The translations under genes and the position numbers were made by a program. The notes below the pieces were generated by a model. That model ran no database searches. It was given only the letters and a program-made list of their open reading frames with translations, and was not told the origin of the DNA. A stretch of DNA of 64,000 nt, from the NCBI RefSeq assembly GCF_001548115.1, contig NZ_AP014821.1, positions 3,165,262 through 3,229,261 of the forward strand. Reading direction: 5' to 3'. Positions within the stretch are counted from its first letter, which is position 1, and each line of letters starts with the position of its first letter. The stretch comes from Geminocystis sp. NIES-3709 (GTDB taxonomy: Bacteria > Cyanobacteriota > Cyanobacteriia > Cyanobacteriales > Cyanobacteriaceae). This document shows, piece after piece, positions 17,673-27,454 of the stretch.

Positions 17673-20600
17673 CTAATTATCTGAGACAAGAGTCGGTGGT
17701 TGTTGATTAGTTGGATTTCCACCATTTTTATCGTTGTCTGAAGGTTTAGGAGGTTTTGTTTCCCCTTCTAAAACATATTTTTCAAAGTTCTTAATAACAA
17801 TATAAAGGTTAGGAACAAAAAGCAAACTAAGAATAGTGGAAATAATCATTCCACCAAATACGGCAGTACCTAATGACCAACGACTAACACTTCCTGCACC
17901 ACTAGCAACTAATAAAGGTAAAAAGCCAAATAGGGTGGAAAAGGTGGTCATTAAAATTGGTCTAAAACGCTCGGTAGCGGCATAAATTGCGGCTTGGGTA
18001 ATATTCATACCTAATGTTCGTGCTTGGTTGGCAAACTCCACAATTAAAATGGCGTTTTTACTAGACATTCCAATAAGCATTACTAAACCAACCTGTACAT
18101 ATATGTTATTATTGAGAATAGGCCAAATGCTGTCGGCACCTTGAAATTGAACTCTTAACCAGATACCGCCTAATGCTCCTAAAATAGCCAGTGGTACAGT
18201 TAACATGATAATTGTTGGATCAATATAGCTTTCATATTGAGCAGCCAATACTAAGAATACCATTACAAAACCTAACCCAAATACTATGGGCGCCGCACCT
18301 CCAGCCGTTTTTTCTTCGGCGGCAGTATTTGTCCACTCAAAACCGAAACCGGGTTGTAAGGTTGCCGTTGCAACTTCTTCCATCACTTGAATTAATTGTC
18401 CTGAACTGTAGCCTTGGGCAGGAGAAACGTTAATTTTAATGGCGGGATAAACATTATAGTTAGTTACAATGGGAGGATAGGTGGTTTCTTCGAGAGTTAA
18501 TATATCGCTCAATTGCACCATTGCACCGTTACGACTACGAACATATATTTCACCAATATCACTAGGATTCGATCGAAAATCCCCATCAGCTTGGGCAAAT
18601 ACCCGATATAAACGCCCGTCTAAAACAAACTGATTAACAAAGTTTCCTCCCAGATAGGTTTGTAAATTACTTAAAACTACGTTTATATCTACATTCATCG
18701 CTTTAACTTTTTCTCGATCGATATTAGCTTCTAGGATAGGAGAGTTAAAGGTAAAGGTAGTAAATGCACCAGCAACCTCAGGACGTTTATTGGCCGCCGC
18801 CATGACTCTTTGAGTATTATCAATTAACGCATCCATTCCTGTTAGCTGTCGATCTTGAATATAAAGTTCTAAACCACTAAAGTTACTTAAACCGTCCACG
18901 GGTGGAGCATTAACGGCAAAAACTCTGGCGTTATCAATTTTTTGTCTCAAAATAGGATTTAATCGGCGAATTATTCCAAATACAGAATGTTTTGCCCCTT
19001 CTCTTTCTGCCCAAGTTTTTAATTTGATAAAGAATAAACCTTGATTACTGTTAATACCATCGAAGGAAAATCCCGTTAATGCCATAGCATGATCAACTTC
19101 TTCAAATTCCATGATTTCCGCCATGATTTTACTGTTGATATCTTGGGTATAGTTAAGGGATACACCTGGTTGTGCAGTGGCAATAACAAAGAAATACCCC
19201 TGATCTTCTTCGGGAATAAATCCTTGAGGTATAGTTTGGTACATCCATCCGGTTAAAACTAAACCACTGATGAAAATAATCATAATCAGGGTTTTGAGCT
19301 TCGTCAAAAAAGTAATTATATTGCGGTATCCTTCTTTAAAAGCATCAAATAAACGGTTAAATAGTTCAAAAAATAATCCTAAAGGACCTTTTGTTTTTGC
19401 TGGTGCTTTAAGTAATATCCCTGACATAGTAGGAGAAAAAGTTAAAGCGTTAAAGGTAGAGAAGACAACGGCGGCGGCGATCGTTAAAGCGAACTGTTTA
19501 TAAACAATACCAGTAGTACCGGGGAAGAAAGATACGGGAATAAACACTGCCATTAATACCACCGATGTAGCGATAACTGCTCCAAATAACTCATCCATAG
19601 AGTCAAAAGCGGCCTGAAGGGGGCGCATTCTCTGGGCTAATTTATTGGATACAGATTCTACAATTACGATACCATCGTCCACTACTAAACCTGTTGCTAG
19701 TACACAAGCGAATAAGGTTAACTGATTAAGGGTGAAACCTAGGGCTTTTAAGGCAATCATTGCACCAACTAAAGCCACTGGAATCGCAACGGAGGGAATA
19801 ATGGTGGTACGCCAGTCTTGTAAAAATACGAAAATAACTAATACTACCAGTGCGATCGCCTGTAATAAAGTTATCACTAAGTCTCTTAGTGCAGCATCAA
19901 TGAAAAGAGTATTATCTAAAACAATTACATCTTTATATCCGGGTGGGAAGGATTTTCTTAATTCTTCCATTTTTGCCTTAATGGCGTTTGCCGTATCAAG
20001 GGCATTACTACCGGGTAACTGATAAATAATTAAAGCAACGGCGGGGGTATCTCCATCAAGGGTAATTAAAGTAATATAATTTTCTACTCCTAATTCTGCT
20101 CTACCAACATCACCGATTTTAATTAAAGTTCCATTATCTCCCACCTTCACCACAATATTTTCAGCTTCTTCTGGGGTGACAAAACGTCCTTGTACTTTTA
20201 AGGGAATTTCAAATTGTTGTTCTTGGGGATTCGGTAATCTACCAACACCACCAGTACCAATATCAAAGTTTTGCTCTTGAATCACAGCCACCACATCTGT
20301 CGCAGTTAAACCTCTGGCGGCTAATTTGTTAGGATCGAGCCAAATTCGCATAGCATAGGTAGATGAGCCAAGGGCATTCAAATTTCCTACCCCTTTAATT
20401 CTATTTAATTCATTCCACAGATAGCGATCGAGGTAGTTAAATAGGAATACGGTATCATATAAGTATTTACCATCTTCTCCTTTTTCAGAGTAAAAAGCGT
20501 AAGCAAGGGTAACACTAGGAGATGCTTGTTGGGTTGTAATGCCTGATTGGTTAACGATAGGTGGTAAGCTAGATTGGGCTTGTGCAACTCGATTTTGCAC

Positions 20601-20924
20601 TAATACTTGTGCCGTGTTGCTATCAATTTCAACAGGAAAACTAACGTTAATAGTACTTTGTCCTGTATTAGCGGTATTGGAGCTAATCCATCGAATATCT
20701 GCTGTACCATTTATTTCTCTTTCTAAAACGCTAGTGACATTATCTACCGTGGTTTTCGCATCTGCACCCACATAGTTAGCTGTAACGGAGACTTGTTTGG
20801 GGGCAATTTGTGGCAGTTTATCGAGGGGTAACAGTGCCATACATATCACCCCGATGAGGATAATAACGATCGAGCAAACCGTTGTTAACACTGGGCGTTT
20901 AATAAATTCTGAAGAAAGAGACAT
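17673..20924 (-). CDS. RND efflux permease, HAE1 (AcrB/MexB) family
   Basis: 1083 residues, slightly longer than AcrB. The start SSEFIKRPVLTTVCSIVIIL is typical of HAE1 permeases. TM4 has the proton-relay pair in VVDDGIVIVESVSN and TM10 the lysine in SSKNAILIVEFANQA. The central PGTTGIVYKQF and the large periplasmic porter loops are present. The C-terminal tail is hydrophilic (KPPKPSDNDKNGG). It exports hydrophobic compounds with proton antiport as a trimer, together with a periplasmic adaptor and an outer-membrane channel. Neither partner is adjacent: the upstream gene is holB on the other strand. Substrate unknown. Confidence 0.95.
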   Translation of the reverse strand: MSLSSEFIKRPVLTTVCSIVIILIGVICMALLPLDKLPQIAPKQVSVTANYVGADAKTTVDNVTSVLEREINGTADIRWISSNTANTGQSTINVSFPVEIDSNTAQVLVQNRVAQAQSSLPPIVNQSGITTQQASPSVTLAYAFYSEKGEDGKYLYDTVFLFNYLDRYLWNELNRIKGVGNLNALGSSTYAMRIWLDPNKLAARGLTATDVVAVIQEQNFDIGTGGVGRLPNPQEQQFEIPLKVQGRFVTPEEAENIVVKVGDNGTLIKIGDVGRAELGVENYITLITLDGDTPAVALIIYQLPGSNALDTANAIKAKMEELRKSFPPGYKDVIVLDNTLFIDAALRDLVITLLQAIALVVLVIFVFLQDWRTTIIPSVAIPVALVGAMIALKALGFTLNQLTLFACVLATGLVVDDGIVIVESVSNKLAQRMRPLQAAFDSMDELFGAVIATSVVLMAVFIPVSFFPGTTGIVYKQFALTIAAAVVFSTFNALTFSPTMSGILLKAPAKTKGPLGLFFELFNRLFDAFKEGYRNIITFLTKLKTLIMIIFISGLVLTGWMYQTIPQGFIPEEDQGYFFVIATAQPGVSLNYTQDINSKIMAEIMEFEEVDHAMALTGFSFDGINSNQGLFFIKLKTWAEREGAKHSVFGIIRRLNPILRQKIDNARVFAVNAPPVDGLSNFSGLELYIQDRQLTGMDALIDNTQRVMAAANKRPEVAGAFTTFTFNSPILEANIDREKVKAMNVDINVVLSNLQTYLGGNFVNQFVLDGRLYRVFAQADGDFRSNPSDIGEIYVRSRNGAMVQLSDILTLEETTYPPIVTNYNVYPAIKINVSPAQGYSSGQLIQVMEEVATATLQPGFGFEWTNTAAEEKTAGGAAPIVFGLGFVMVFLVLAAQYESYIDPTIIMLTVPLAILGALGGIWLRVQFQGADSIWPILNNNIYVQVGLVMLIGMSSKNAILIVEFANQARTLGMNITQAAIYAATERFRPILMTTFSTLFGFLPLLVASGAGSVSRWSLGTAVFGGMIISTILSLLFVPNLYIVIKNFEKYVLEGETKPPKPSDNDKNGGNPTNQQPPTLVSDN

Positions 20925-21063
20925 ATATTAAGGTCGATCGATAAATGATAACTAAATCAATGATACTGATAAAATCCAAGATAAAGGAAATTTTGTTTTA
21001 TTATACTTATAAGTTAAAAATCTTAATCAACTGCTTATTTTCCATTCTTAATCGATCATTATC

Positions 21064-22014
21064 ATGAAGCCTTTGGCTAAATTAATCGGGCAACCTCTTG
21101 CGGTGGAATTATTAGAACGTGCGATCTCTGTCGATCGTATTGCACCAGCTTACTTATTTGTAGGAGCAAAGGGCGTTGGGAAAGCTTTTGCCGCAAGGTG
21201 TTTTACAGAAATGTTAATGATTAAAACCACAGATAATTATGTTTCTGCTTCCAAAAAATTAGACGAAGGAAATCACCCTGATTTTTTATGGGTTGAACCA
21301 ACTTACAATGATAAAGGAACATTATTAACAGATAAAGAAGCAACAGAAAAAGGATTAAAACGTAAAACAGCACCAAAAATTAGAATCGAACAAATTAGAG
21401 AAATTAGTCAATTTTTAGCAAGGCCTCCTTTAAAATCTGATCGCTCGATCGTGGTGATAGAATCAGCAGAATTAATGGCAGAATCGGCAGGAAATGCTTT
21501 ATTAAAAACCTTAGAAGAACCGGGACAAGCTACTATTATTTTAATTGCACCTAGCATTGATTCTATCTTATCAACATTAGTTTCTCGGTGTCAAATTATT
21601 CCTTTTTCTCGTCTTAGTGAAGAACATTTAAAATTAGTTTTATATCGTCAAAATGTTGCAGAAGTTTTAGATTATCCTCAACTAATAACAATGTGTCAAG
21701 GATGTCCGGGAAAAGCGATCGATGACTGGCAAAAACTTAAAGAAATATCATCAGAATTGCTATTAAAATTAACTAAGTTACCGAATAATGTGATAGATGG
21801 CTTAATTTTGGCAAAAGAAATTACGAAAGAAATAGATTTAGAAAATCAAATTTGGTTAGCGGATTATCTACAATATCTTTACTGGGATAAATACCGAAAA
21901 GTTAAATTAATTGAAAGTTTAGAAAAAGTAAAAAAAACTTTAATTCGTTATGTGCAACCTCGTTTAGTATGGGATTGTTTTTTCTTAGATTGTCAAGATA
22001 TAACCATGCTTTAA
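21064..22014 (+). CDS. holB: DNA polymerase III, delta prime subunit
   Basis: 316 residues. The AAA+ clamp-loader features are PAYLFVGAKGVGKAFAARCF (modified P-loop), KIRIEQIREISQFL, SIVVIESAELMAESAGNALLKTLEEP and the sensor-1 LVSRCQIIPF. A cysteine zinc module as in DnaX is absent, and a short variable insert (about residues 52-100) is present, fitting HolB rather than DnaX. It loads the sliding clamp together with DnaX and HolA. It is divergent from the RND permease. Single-gene unit. Confidence 0.9.
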   Translation: MKPLAKLIGQPLAVELLERAISVDRIAPAYLFVGAKGVGKAFAARCFTEMLMIKTTDNYVSASKKLDEGNHPDFLWVEPTYNDKGTLLTDKEATEKGLKRKTAPKIRIEQIREISQFLARPPLKSDRSIVVIESAELMAESAGNALLKTLEEPGQATIILIAPSIDSILSTLVSRCQIIPFSRLSEEHLKLVLYRQNVAEVLDYPQLITMCQGCPGKAIDDWQKLKEISSELLLKLTKLPNNVIDGLILAKEITKEIDLENQIWLADYLQYLYWDKYRKVKLIESLEKVKKTLIRYVQPRLVWDCFFLDCQDITML

Positions 22015-22356
22015 ATAATCTTTTAATATAAAAATCTTCTAAGGAATGAGAAATTATTAAACTTTTACTACCATATAGGAAAAATTACTTGTCCGACATT
22101 TATTTATTCTATAAATTTATACTAATTATTTTTTTTCTGTTAATCTACTTATTCGTGAAAAATTCCTAATTTTATAATTTTTGTTAAATAAATTTATCGA
22201 CAAATTTTTTCCACCTAGTTAAATTTTAAATTCCCAAATTGTCTGCATTTCTTTATATTCACTATCGCTCGACGTTGAATATGACAGAATAAGAAATAAT
22301 TGTCAATCTGAAAGAATTATTGAATTTCCCTAAGATAGAAAATCAGGAGCAAATTT
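22015..22356. other. AT-rich spacer between holB and argD
   Basis: No open frame of significance and no clear repeat. The last 40 bases provide an AGGAG Shine-Dalgarno at about 22345, which decides the GTG start of argD. A promoter must be present but is not evident. Confidence 0.4.
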
Positions 22357-23616
22357 GTGACTACAGCAACATTAGAACCTAATAATATAGATACTGGCTT
22401 TAATCAAGATACTTTCAACACTTATGTGATGAACACCTATGGGCGTTTTCCCATTACCATTGAAAAGGGTTTGGGGTGTAAACTTTGGGATACTGATGGT
22501 AAAGAATATCTCGATTTTGTGGCAGGTATTGCTACTTGTACTCTCGGTCATGGTCATCCTGCTTTAGTAGAAGCAGTAACTCAACAAATTCAAAAGTTAC
22601 ACCATGTTTCTAATTTATACTATACAAGAGAACAAGGTGAGTTAGCTAAATGGATTGTAGAACATTCTTGTGCTGATAAGGTATTTTTCTGCAATTCTGG
22701 GGCGGAAGCAAATGAAGCAGCTATTAAATTGGTGCGCAAATATGCTCATACGGTGTTAGAGTTTTTAGAACAACCTGTTATTCTTACCGCCAAATCAAGT
22801 TTTCATGGACGGACTTTAGCGACTGTCACCGCCACAGGACAACCTAAATATCAAAAAGATTTTGAACCCCTCGTACCGGGTTTTGAGTATGTTCCCTATA
22901 ATGATATTACGGCGATCGAAGAAGCTATTACGAATATTGATGAAGGCGATCGTCGAGTGGCCGCAATTCTTATTGAACCACTACAAGGAGAAGGAGGCGT
23001 TATACCCGGAGATTTAGATTATTTTCTGAGATTACGGAAAATTTGTGACGATACTGGAATATTATTAGTTTTTGACGAAGTTCAAACAGGAGTCGGCCGA
23101 ACCGGTAAAATGTGGGGTCATGAAAATCTAGGAATTGAACCAGATATTTTCACTTCTGCAAAGGGTTTAGCCGGTGGCATTCCCATTGGTGCGATGATGT
23201 GTAAGTCTTCCTGTGATGTGTTTCAACCCGGTACTCATGCTAGTACTTTTGGTGGTAATCCTTTCGCTTGTTCTGCTGGATTAGCTGTATTACAAACTAT
23301 TGAAAAAGAAAATATCTTACAAAATGTTCAAGCCAGAGGTGAACAATTACGCACTAAATTAAGATCGATCGCCATAAAATACCCTCATATCTTTAAAGAA
23401 GTAAGAGGTTGGGGTTTAATTAACGGTATCGAAATAAAAGCAGATGTGGAATTAACTTCTTCAGATATAGTGAAAAAAGCGATGGACAATGGTTTATTAT
23501 TAGCACCTGCCGGGCCTAAAGTCTTGCGTTTTGTGCCTCCTCTGATTGTATCTGCTGAAGAAATCGATCGAGCTAGTGAAATTTTAGAAACGACGATTGC
23601 CAGTTTAATTTCCTAA
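22357..23616 (+). CDS. argD: Acetylornithine aminotransferase
   Basis: 419 residues from GTG, supported by AGGAG about eight bases upstream. Class III PLP aminotransferase motifs: NTYGRFPITIEKGLGCKLWD, FCNSGAEANEAAIKLVRKY, SSFHGRTLATVTATGQ, LLVFDEVQTGVGRTGKMW and the PLP lysine in FTSAKGLAGGIPIGAMM. The closest match among this class is ArgD, which converts N-acetylglutamate semialdehyde to N2-acetylornithine with glutamate in arginine synthesis. It complements carA elsewhere in this window in the arginine route. A related ornithine or GABA aminotransferase is less likely. Confidence 0.92.
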   Translation: MTTATLEPNNIDTGFNQDTFNTYVMNTYGRFPITIEKGLGCKLWDTDGKEYLDFVAGIATCTLGHGHPALVEAVTQQIQKLHHVSNLYYTREQGELAKWIVEHSCADKVFFCNSGAEANEAAIKLVRKYAHTVLEFLEQPVILTAKSSFHGRTLATVTATGQPKYQKDFEPLVPGFEYVPYNDITAIEEAITNIDEGDRRVAAILIEPLQGEGGVIPGDLDYFLRLRKICDDTGILLVFDEVQTGVGRTGKMWGHENLGIEPDIFTSAKGLAGGIPIGAMMCKSSCDVFQPGTHASTFGGNPFACSAGLAVLQTIEKENILQNVQARGEQLRTKLRSIAIKYPHIFKEVRGWGLINGIEIKADVELTSSDIVKKAMDNGLLLAPAGPKVLRFVPPLIVSAEEIDRASEILETTIASLIS

Positions 23617-23621
23617 TGGGA

Positions 23622-23805
23622 TTGAGTAAGGTATTAGGTGTTAGTTATTAGGTAAATAATTGATGAAAAAGTATTAACAATTGATTTTACTTAGATTTAT
23701 TTAATTAAATAATTAAACAGATTTGGCAAAATTAACCCAAAGCCCACAACCTAAAACCGACAACCTACTTATATCAAAGATTCTTGCATCTAACTGAGAT
23801 TAAGT
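23622..23805. mobile_element. MITE-like repeat, subtype A, degenerate copy
   Basis: The order of blocks equals the copy at 56109-56330: GGTATTAGGTGTTAG, TATTAGGTAAA, TATTAACAATTGATTTT, a central AT-rich part, ACAACCTAAAACC, and an end TTCTTGCATCTAACTGAGATTAA. The left terminus is not preserved, while the right one is degenerate. Non-coding. Confidence 0.55.
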
Positions 23806-23863
23806 TAATATTTTTAGGGACGTTCTCCGTAACGTCTCCAGATAATTTAGAGTTATAATATTT

Positions 23864-23892
23864 CTGACAAATAAGTTATGTAGAGTTATAAT
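23864..23892 (+). promoter_or_regulatory. Predicted sigma-70-type promoter of clpS
   Basis: CTGACA at 23864-23869 and a perfect TATAAT at 23887-23892 are separated by 17 bases. Transcription would start near 23899, leaving a leader of about 37 nt with GGAGG in front of clpS. Confidence 0.6.
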
Positions 23893-23935
23893 CTGCTCAT
23901 TTGTAACTTTTTTTTATATGGGAGGTAATTTTTTT

Positions 23936-24226
23936 ATGAGTACTCAAGTAATTGATAATCCAAGTACTAAGTCCGTGACTAAACGCAGACATGATCCGGG
24001 TTATCGAGTATTATTACATAACGATAGTTTTAATACAATGGAATATGTGGTTCAAGTTTTGATGGATACCGTTGGCATGAATGAACCTCAAGCTGTTAGT
24101 GTTATGATGGAAACTCATACTAATGGTATCGGTTTAGTTACAACTTGTGCTTTAGAACACGCTGAGTTTTATTGTGAAAGCCTCAAAAGTCACGGTTTAA
24201 CCAGTACGATCGAACCTGCCGAGTAA
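23936..24226 (+). CDS. clpS: ATP-dependent Clp protease adaptor ClpS
   Basis: 96 residues from ATG at 23936, which has GGAGG nine bases upstream; an in-frame ATG at 23918 overlaps that site and is less likely. The ClpS core is plain: DPGYRVLLHNDSFNTMEYVV with the N-degron binding Asn-Asp pair, then NEPQAVSVMMETHTNG and LEHAEFYCESLKSHGL. It delivers N-degron substrates to ClpC/ClpP. Cyanobacteria carry two ClpS forms (ClpS1, ClpS2) and I cannot decide which this is. A good promoter lies just upstream. Confidence 0.93.
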   Translation: MSTQVIDNPSTKSVTKRRHDPGYRVLLHNDSFNTMEYVVQVLMDTVGMNEPQAVSVMMETHTNGIGLVTTCALEHAEFYCESLKSHGLTSTIEPAE

Positions 24227-24274
24227 TTTGTATAATAGCTCTAAACACTATTGAATTAAATATTAACAAGAATT

Positions 24275-25117
24275 TTGTTGCTTGAACGTCTTAAAAATTA
24301 TCCTTTTTTGGTGAGGTTAGGATTATTTATCTTGACCTTATTTTTTATTTGGCTACCTTTTGCTATACCTATTTATTATTTTTTAGGAGAAAAAGATCCC
24401 AACCTAACAACTATTATTACTATGGCAATTTTATTTGTCATTTTCTTATGTTTAGTTAAATTTTGGGGTAAATATATTTATAAAAATGATCATATTTTTC
24501 AGTATTATGGTCTTGTTAATAGTAAAAAAAACCTTGTACACTTGGGCAAAGGTTTAATTATTGGTTTTTGTTTTACATGGTTATTATTCGGGGTAGAAAG
24601 TTTATTTGGTTGGTTAAATTTTCAGTTTCCAACGATGGCTTTTCCCAAATTAATTTTAGAAGGTTTTATAAGTGCGATCGGGATTGGATTTGCAGAAGAA
24701 TTATTTTTTAGAGGTTGGTTATTATCAGAGTTAGAAAGAGATTTTTCTTTGTCTATTTCTGGTTTTTTAAATGCTTTAATGTTTGGTATTTCTCACTTTA
24801 TTAAGCCTATCTCGGAAATTATTAGAACGATCGTCACTTTCCCCGCTTTATTATTATTAGGATATACTCTTGTGTCAGCGAAACGATCTCATCAAAATCT
24901 ATTAGGAATTAGTATCGGTCTTCATAGTGGCTTAGTTTGGGGTTATTATATCCTTAATGTTGGGGAAATGATAACTTATACAGAAAGTGTACCTCAATGG
25001 ATTACTGGAATAGATAAAAACCCGATCGCCGGAATTATGGGGTTAGGTTTTCTCTCAATTTTATTATATATTACGAAAATATCAAAAAAAATTCCATCTG
25101 ATATTTCTTCAAAGTAA
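24275..25117 (+). CDS. CPBP-family intramembrane metalloprotease
   Basis: 280 residues with a TTG start, 48 bases behind clpS; the exact start is uncertain. About seven or eight membrane helices. The CPBP/Abi motifs are intact: EELFFRGWLL (Glu141, Glu142, Arg146), FGISHFIKP (His174) and the final SIGLHSGLVWG with another His. Enzymes of this family, related to CAAX prenyl protease Rce1, cleave membrane substrates; in cyanobacteria their substrates are mostly unknown. The gene may be in one transcript with clpS, which would link two proteolysis functions; this is inferred only from distance. Confidence 0.85.
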   Translation: MLLERLKNYPFLVRLGLFILTLFFIWLPFAIPIYYFLGEKDPNLTTIITMAILFVIFLCLVKFWGKYIYKNDHIFQYYGLVNSKKNLVHLGKGLIIGFCFTWLLFGVESLFGWLNFQFPTMAFPKLILEGFISAIGIGFAEELFFRGWLLSELERDFSLSISGFLNALMFGISHFIKPISEIIRTIVTFPALLLLGYTLVSAKRSHQNLLGISIGLHSGLVWGYYILNVGEMITYTESVPQWITGIDKNPIAGIMGLGFLSILLYITKISKKIPSDISSK

Positions 25118-25174
25118 CCATAAGTTTTTTGTTGAGAAACTATTTTTAGTATCAATTAATTGTTAATTTATACA

Positions 25175-25642
25175 ATGCTATTAAATTTACTAATTGCCAC
25201 TATATTGGGTGCAATTTTAGGATTAGAAAGAGAATTAAGACACAAACCGGGAGGAGTAAAAACCAATGCTTTAGTATCGATGGCTTCTTGTGCTTTTGTT
25301 TTGATTGTTAAAAATGTGGATGCTTCTGAAACCGCTAGAGTTATGACAGGAATTATACAAGGTGTCGGTTTTATTGGCGGAGGGTTAATCCTCAAAGCCG
25401 AAAAAAATACCAAAAACGTAACTGGAGCTACAGAAATATGGGTATCTTCTGCGATCGGTTTATCCTGTAGTGTGGGTTTATGGGATTTAGCGTTGGCATT
25501 GTTACTACTATCTTTAATTATTTTAAGGACAATGAGAGTATATTTTCCTAACAAAAACCATCCTGAATCACCTCAGTTCAATATAAGAATTGGAAATAAA
25601 AGTAATACTAGAGATAAGAGAAAACAAGGAGAAGAAGAATAA
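25175..25642 (+). CDS. MgtC/SapB family membrane protein
   Basis: About 155 residues from ATG at 25175; an upstream TTG at 25160 is in frame. The signature LGAILGLERELRHKPGGVKTNALVSMASCAFV is the first part of the MgtC/SapB domain, and GIIQGVGFIGGGLILKAE follows. Four membrane helices, then a hydrophilic tail (NKSNTRDKRKQGEEE). The long C-terminal ACT-like domain of virulence-type MgtC is absent. The family is linked to magnesium stress and ATP synthase control. Follows the CPBP gene by 57 bases. Confidence 0.88.
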   Translation: MLLNLLIATILGAILGLERELRHKPGGVKTNALVSMASCAFVLIVKNVDASETARVMTGIIQGVGFIGGGLILKAEKNTKNVTGATEIWVSSAIGLSCSVGLWDLALALLLLSLIILRTMRVYFPNKNHPESPQFNIRIGNKSNTRDKRKQGEEE

Positions 25643-25843
25643 ATATTTGTCCGAAACTCAATTTATTTTTCGATTCCTTTTTTGTATATATCTGTAAATC
25701 TATTTTCTACTTTTTTTAAAACAATTTTTATATCGAACCGTGAGATTCTTTTTGGGTTTCGTTATCTCCAGCTAATCGACAATAAATAATTAAGTTGTTT
25801 AAAGTATATCAAGCCTTACCTGATAAATTTTCATCTACTAATA

Positions 25844-26461
25844 TTAATCAATCAAGGCGTTTAATAACACTTGAGTTAAACCAACTTCTTCCATGTCATC
25901 CATCGTGATAGTGTCAACTATATCAAATTTAGCTCCTGCATCTTGGAGTAAATCATCTAAGGCTTTAAAATACTCCGTGGCTTTTTTATCATTCCCAATT
26001 TGAATAAAAGAAATCCCTAATTCATTATCTTGATCGATTTTTTGGGTAGCAGAAATGATTAAACGAATAATCTCTTTAGGTTCATCTGGTACACCATCGG
26101 TAATAACTAATATTGTTTCACCATTTGGTTTTGCGTAACCTTCGGCTTTTCTTTGAAAATAATTATCTAAGGCATCTTGTAAAACACTTTTGAGATCCGA
26201 TTTACCCATCGGTTCATTTTGAGCATAAATTTCCCTAATTTTCTCAGCATTAACATTATCATACCTTCTAAAACGTCCTGAGTATAAATAAACAGTAATA
26301 CCATCAGGATCAATTTCATCACACTTTTCAGCTAAGGCAAAGGTAGATTCTTGGGCGATTTCCCAAAGAGTTTTACCTGTACCATTATCTTTGTTTAAAC
26401 TACTACTTTTATCAATTATTAAAGTATAGTCTCGATTAGTAACAATAGATTCAGTATTCAT
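25844..26461 (-). CDS. von Willebrand factor A domain protein
   Basis: 205 residues forming one vWA domain. The MIDAS motif is LIIDKSSSLNKD (D-x-S-x-S), with ILVITDGVPDEP near residue 122 supplying the second Asp. ITVYLYSGRFRRYDNV and LGISFIQIGND mark further strands. No signal peptide or membrane segment, so it is cytoplasmic. It resembles TerY-like stand-alone vWA proteins. It would bind a partner in a metal-dependent manner, but no AAA+ or kinase partner gene is adjacent. Confidence 0.85.
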   Translation of the reverse strand: MNTESIVTNRDYTLIIDKSSSLNKDNGTGKTLWEIAQESTFALAEKCDEIDPDGITVYLYSGRFRRYDNVNAEKIREIYAQNEPMGKSDLKSVLQDALDNYFQRKAEGYAKPNGETILVITDGVPDEPKEIIRLIISATQKIDQDNELGISFIQIGNDKKATEYFKALDDLLQDAGAKFDIVDTITMDDMEEVGLTQVLLNALID

Positions 26462-26697
26462 AAGTAAAAATTCCTTATATTTATCTCTACCATGAATGAT
26501 AATAGCAATCTTAAAAAGATGGTGTAAAAATAGTTGTCGGAAGTTGACAAATAATAAAAACCTACTTATGTTTTAGTTACTTTATTTTTTTGACACATTG
26601 TAAATTATTTTTGCAAATCTATTAAAAATCTTTAAATTTAAGCTAGAACAGACTTATGGCTTTAATCTAAATATAGTAAAAATAGTTTTAAAAAATT

Positions 26698-27009
26698 ATG
26701 GATAGCGAAAAAAAATATCGGATGATTTGTACTCTCGCTTTTGGAGATATTTACGGTCAAATTATTGTTTGGTTAGGGGTTATTTTTATCAGTCTTGCTA
26801 GTACTTTAGCCTTGTGGAGTAGTACACGTCAAATTTATGCCTTTGCTACGGTAGGCATTGTTTTAGTTTTATCTTTACCCTTTTTACTTTTTGCTTTTGT
26901 CACCACTTTATTAAATCATATTGAGTTTGTTCCAGTGGAAGAACTTGAATCTAATCGAGCTAAAAGTAAAGCTAAATTTATGGGTAAAACAGCAGAAGCG
27001 ACTACTTAA
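26698..27009 (+). CDS. Conserved small membrane protein
   Basis: 103 residues, not a family I can name. Two membrane helices: about 20-42 (IIVWLGVIFISLASTLALWS) and 48-70 (YAFATVGIVLVLSLPFLLFA). The N-terminus is short and charged; the C-terminus is hydrophilic (VPVEELESNRAKSKAKFMGK). Clear codon use and an isolated position suggest a real gene. Nothing points to a function. Confidence 0.65.
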   Translation: MDSEKKYRMICTLAFGDIYGQIIVWLGVIFISLASTLALWSSTRQIYAFATVGIVLVLSLPFLLFAFVTTLLNHIEFVPVEELESNRAKSKAKFMGKTAEATT

Positions 27010-27245
27010 ATAATTGATAATTAACAATTAATAATTAACTTATTTTTTCTCTTATCACTCAATAAAATACAAAATAGACTTATTAATAAACATCGATCGA
27101 GTTTAGAATGAAAATAGTTAGGATTTCTCACCATGAAAATTTATTTTCAGAAAATGTCTAGTCGATCGAGTTGGAATAATACAGGAAAAATATTATAATT
27201 CGGATAAAATAACTGTACTAAACTCAAAAACTATTAATAGAAATC

Positions 27246-27416
27246 ATGACAACTCACTTTATTACCGCAGAAATTGATTTACAAGAAAATCCTCTCAAGT
27301 TAAAACAGGAAATTGAAACAAAATTAAATCAAGAAGGTAAACCTTTACGTTGGGCAATTACATCTGTTGATGAAACTAAAAAACAAGCTAAGGTGGAAGC
27401 GATCGTGACGAAGTAA
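27246..27416 (+). CDS. Conserved small hypothetical protein
   Basis: A 56-residue frame from ATG at 27246 to TAA at 27414-27416. The protein has TTHFITAEIDLQENPLKLKQ, then EIETKLNQEGKPLRWAITSV, then a lysine-rich end. Alternating strand and helix patterns suggest a small alpha/beta fold. It lies 38 bases ahead of the DUF3326 gene and is probably in the same transcript. Not recognised further. Confidence 0.65.
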   Translation: MTTHFITAEIDLQENPLKLKQEIETKLNQEGKPLRWAITSVDETKKQAKVEAIVTK

Positions 27417-27454
27417 TTAATAGATTAAGATCATAAAATTAATTATCATTTCCG

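Noticed and set aside
16913-20924. Prophage remnant around the muramidase
   Set aside because: No integrase, capsid, tail or holin gene is nearby; neighbours are housekeeping and transport genes.
25168-25554. 128-codon antisense frame
   Set aside because: It lies fully over the MgtC-like gene and its translation shows no family pattern.
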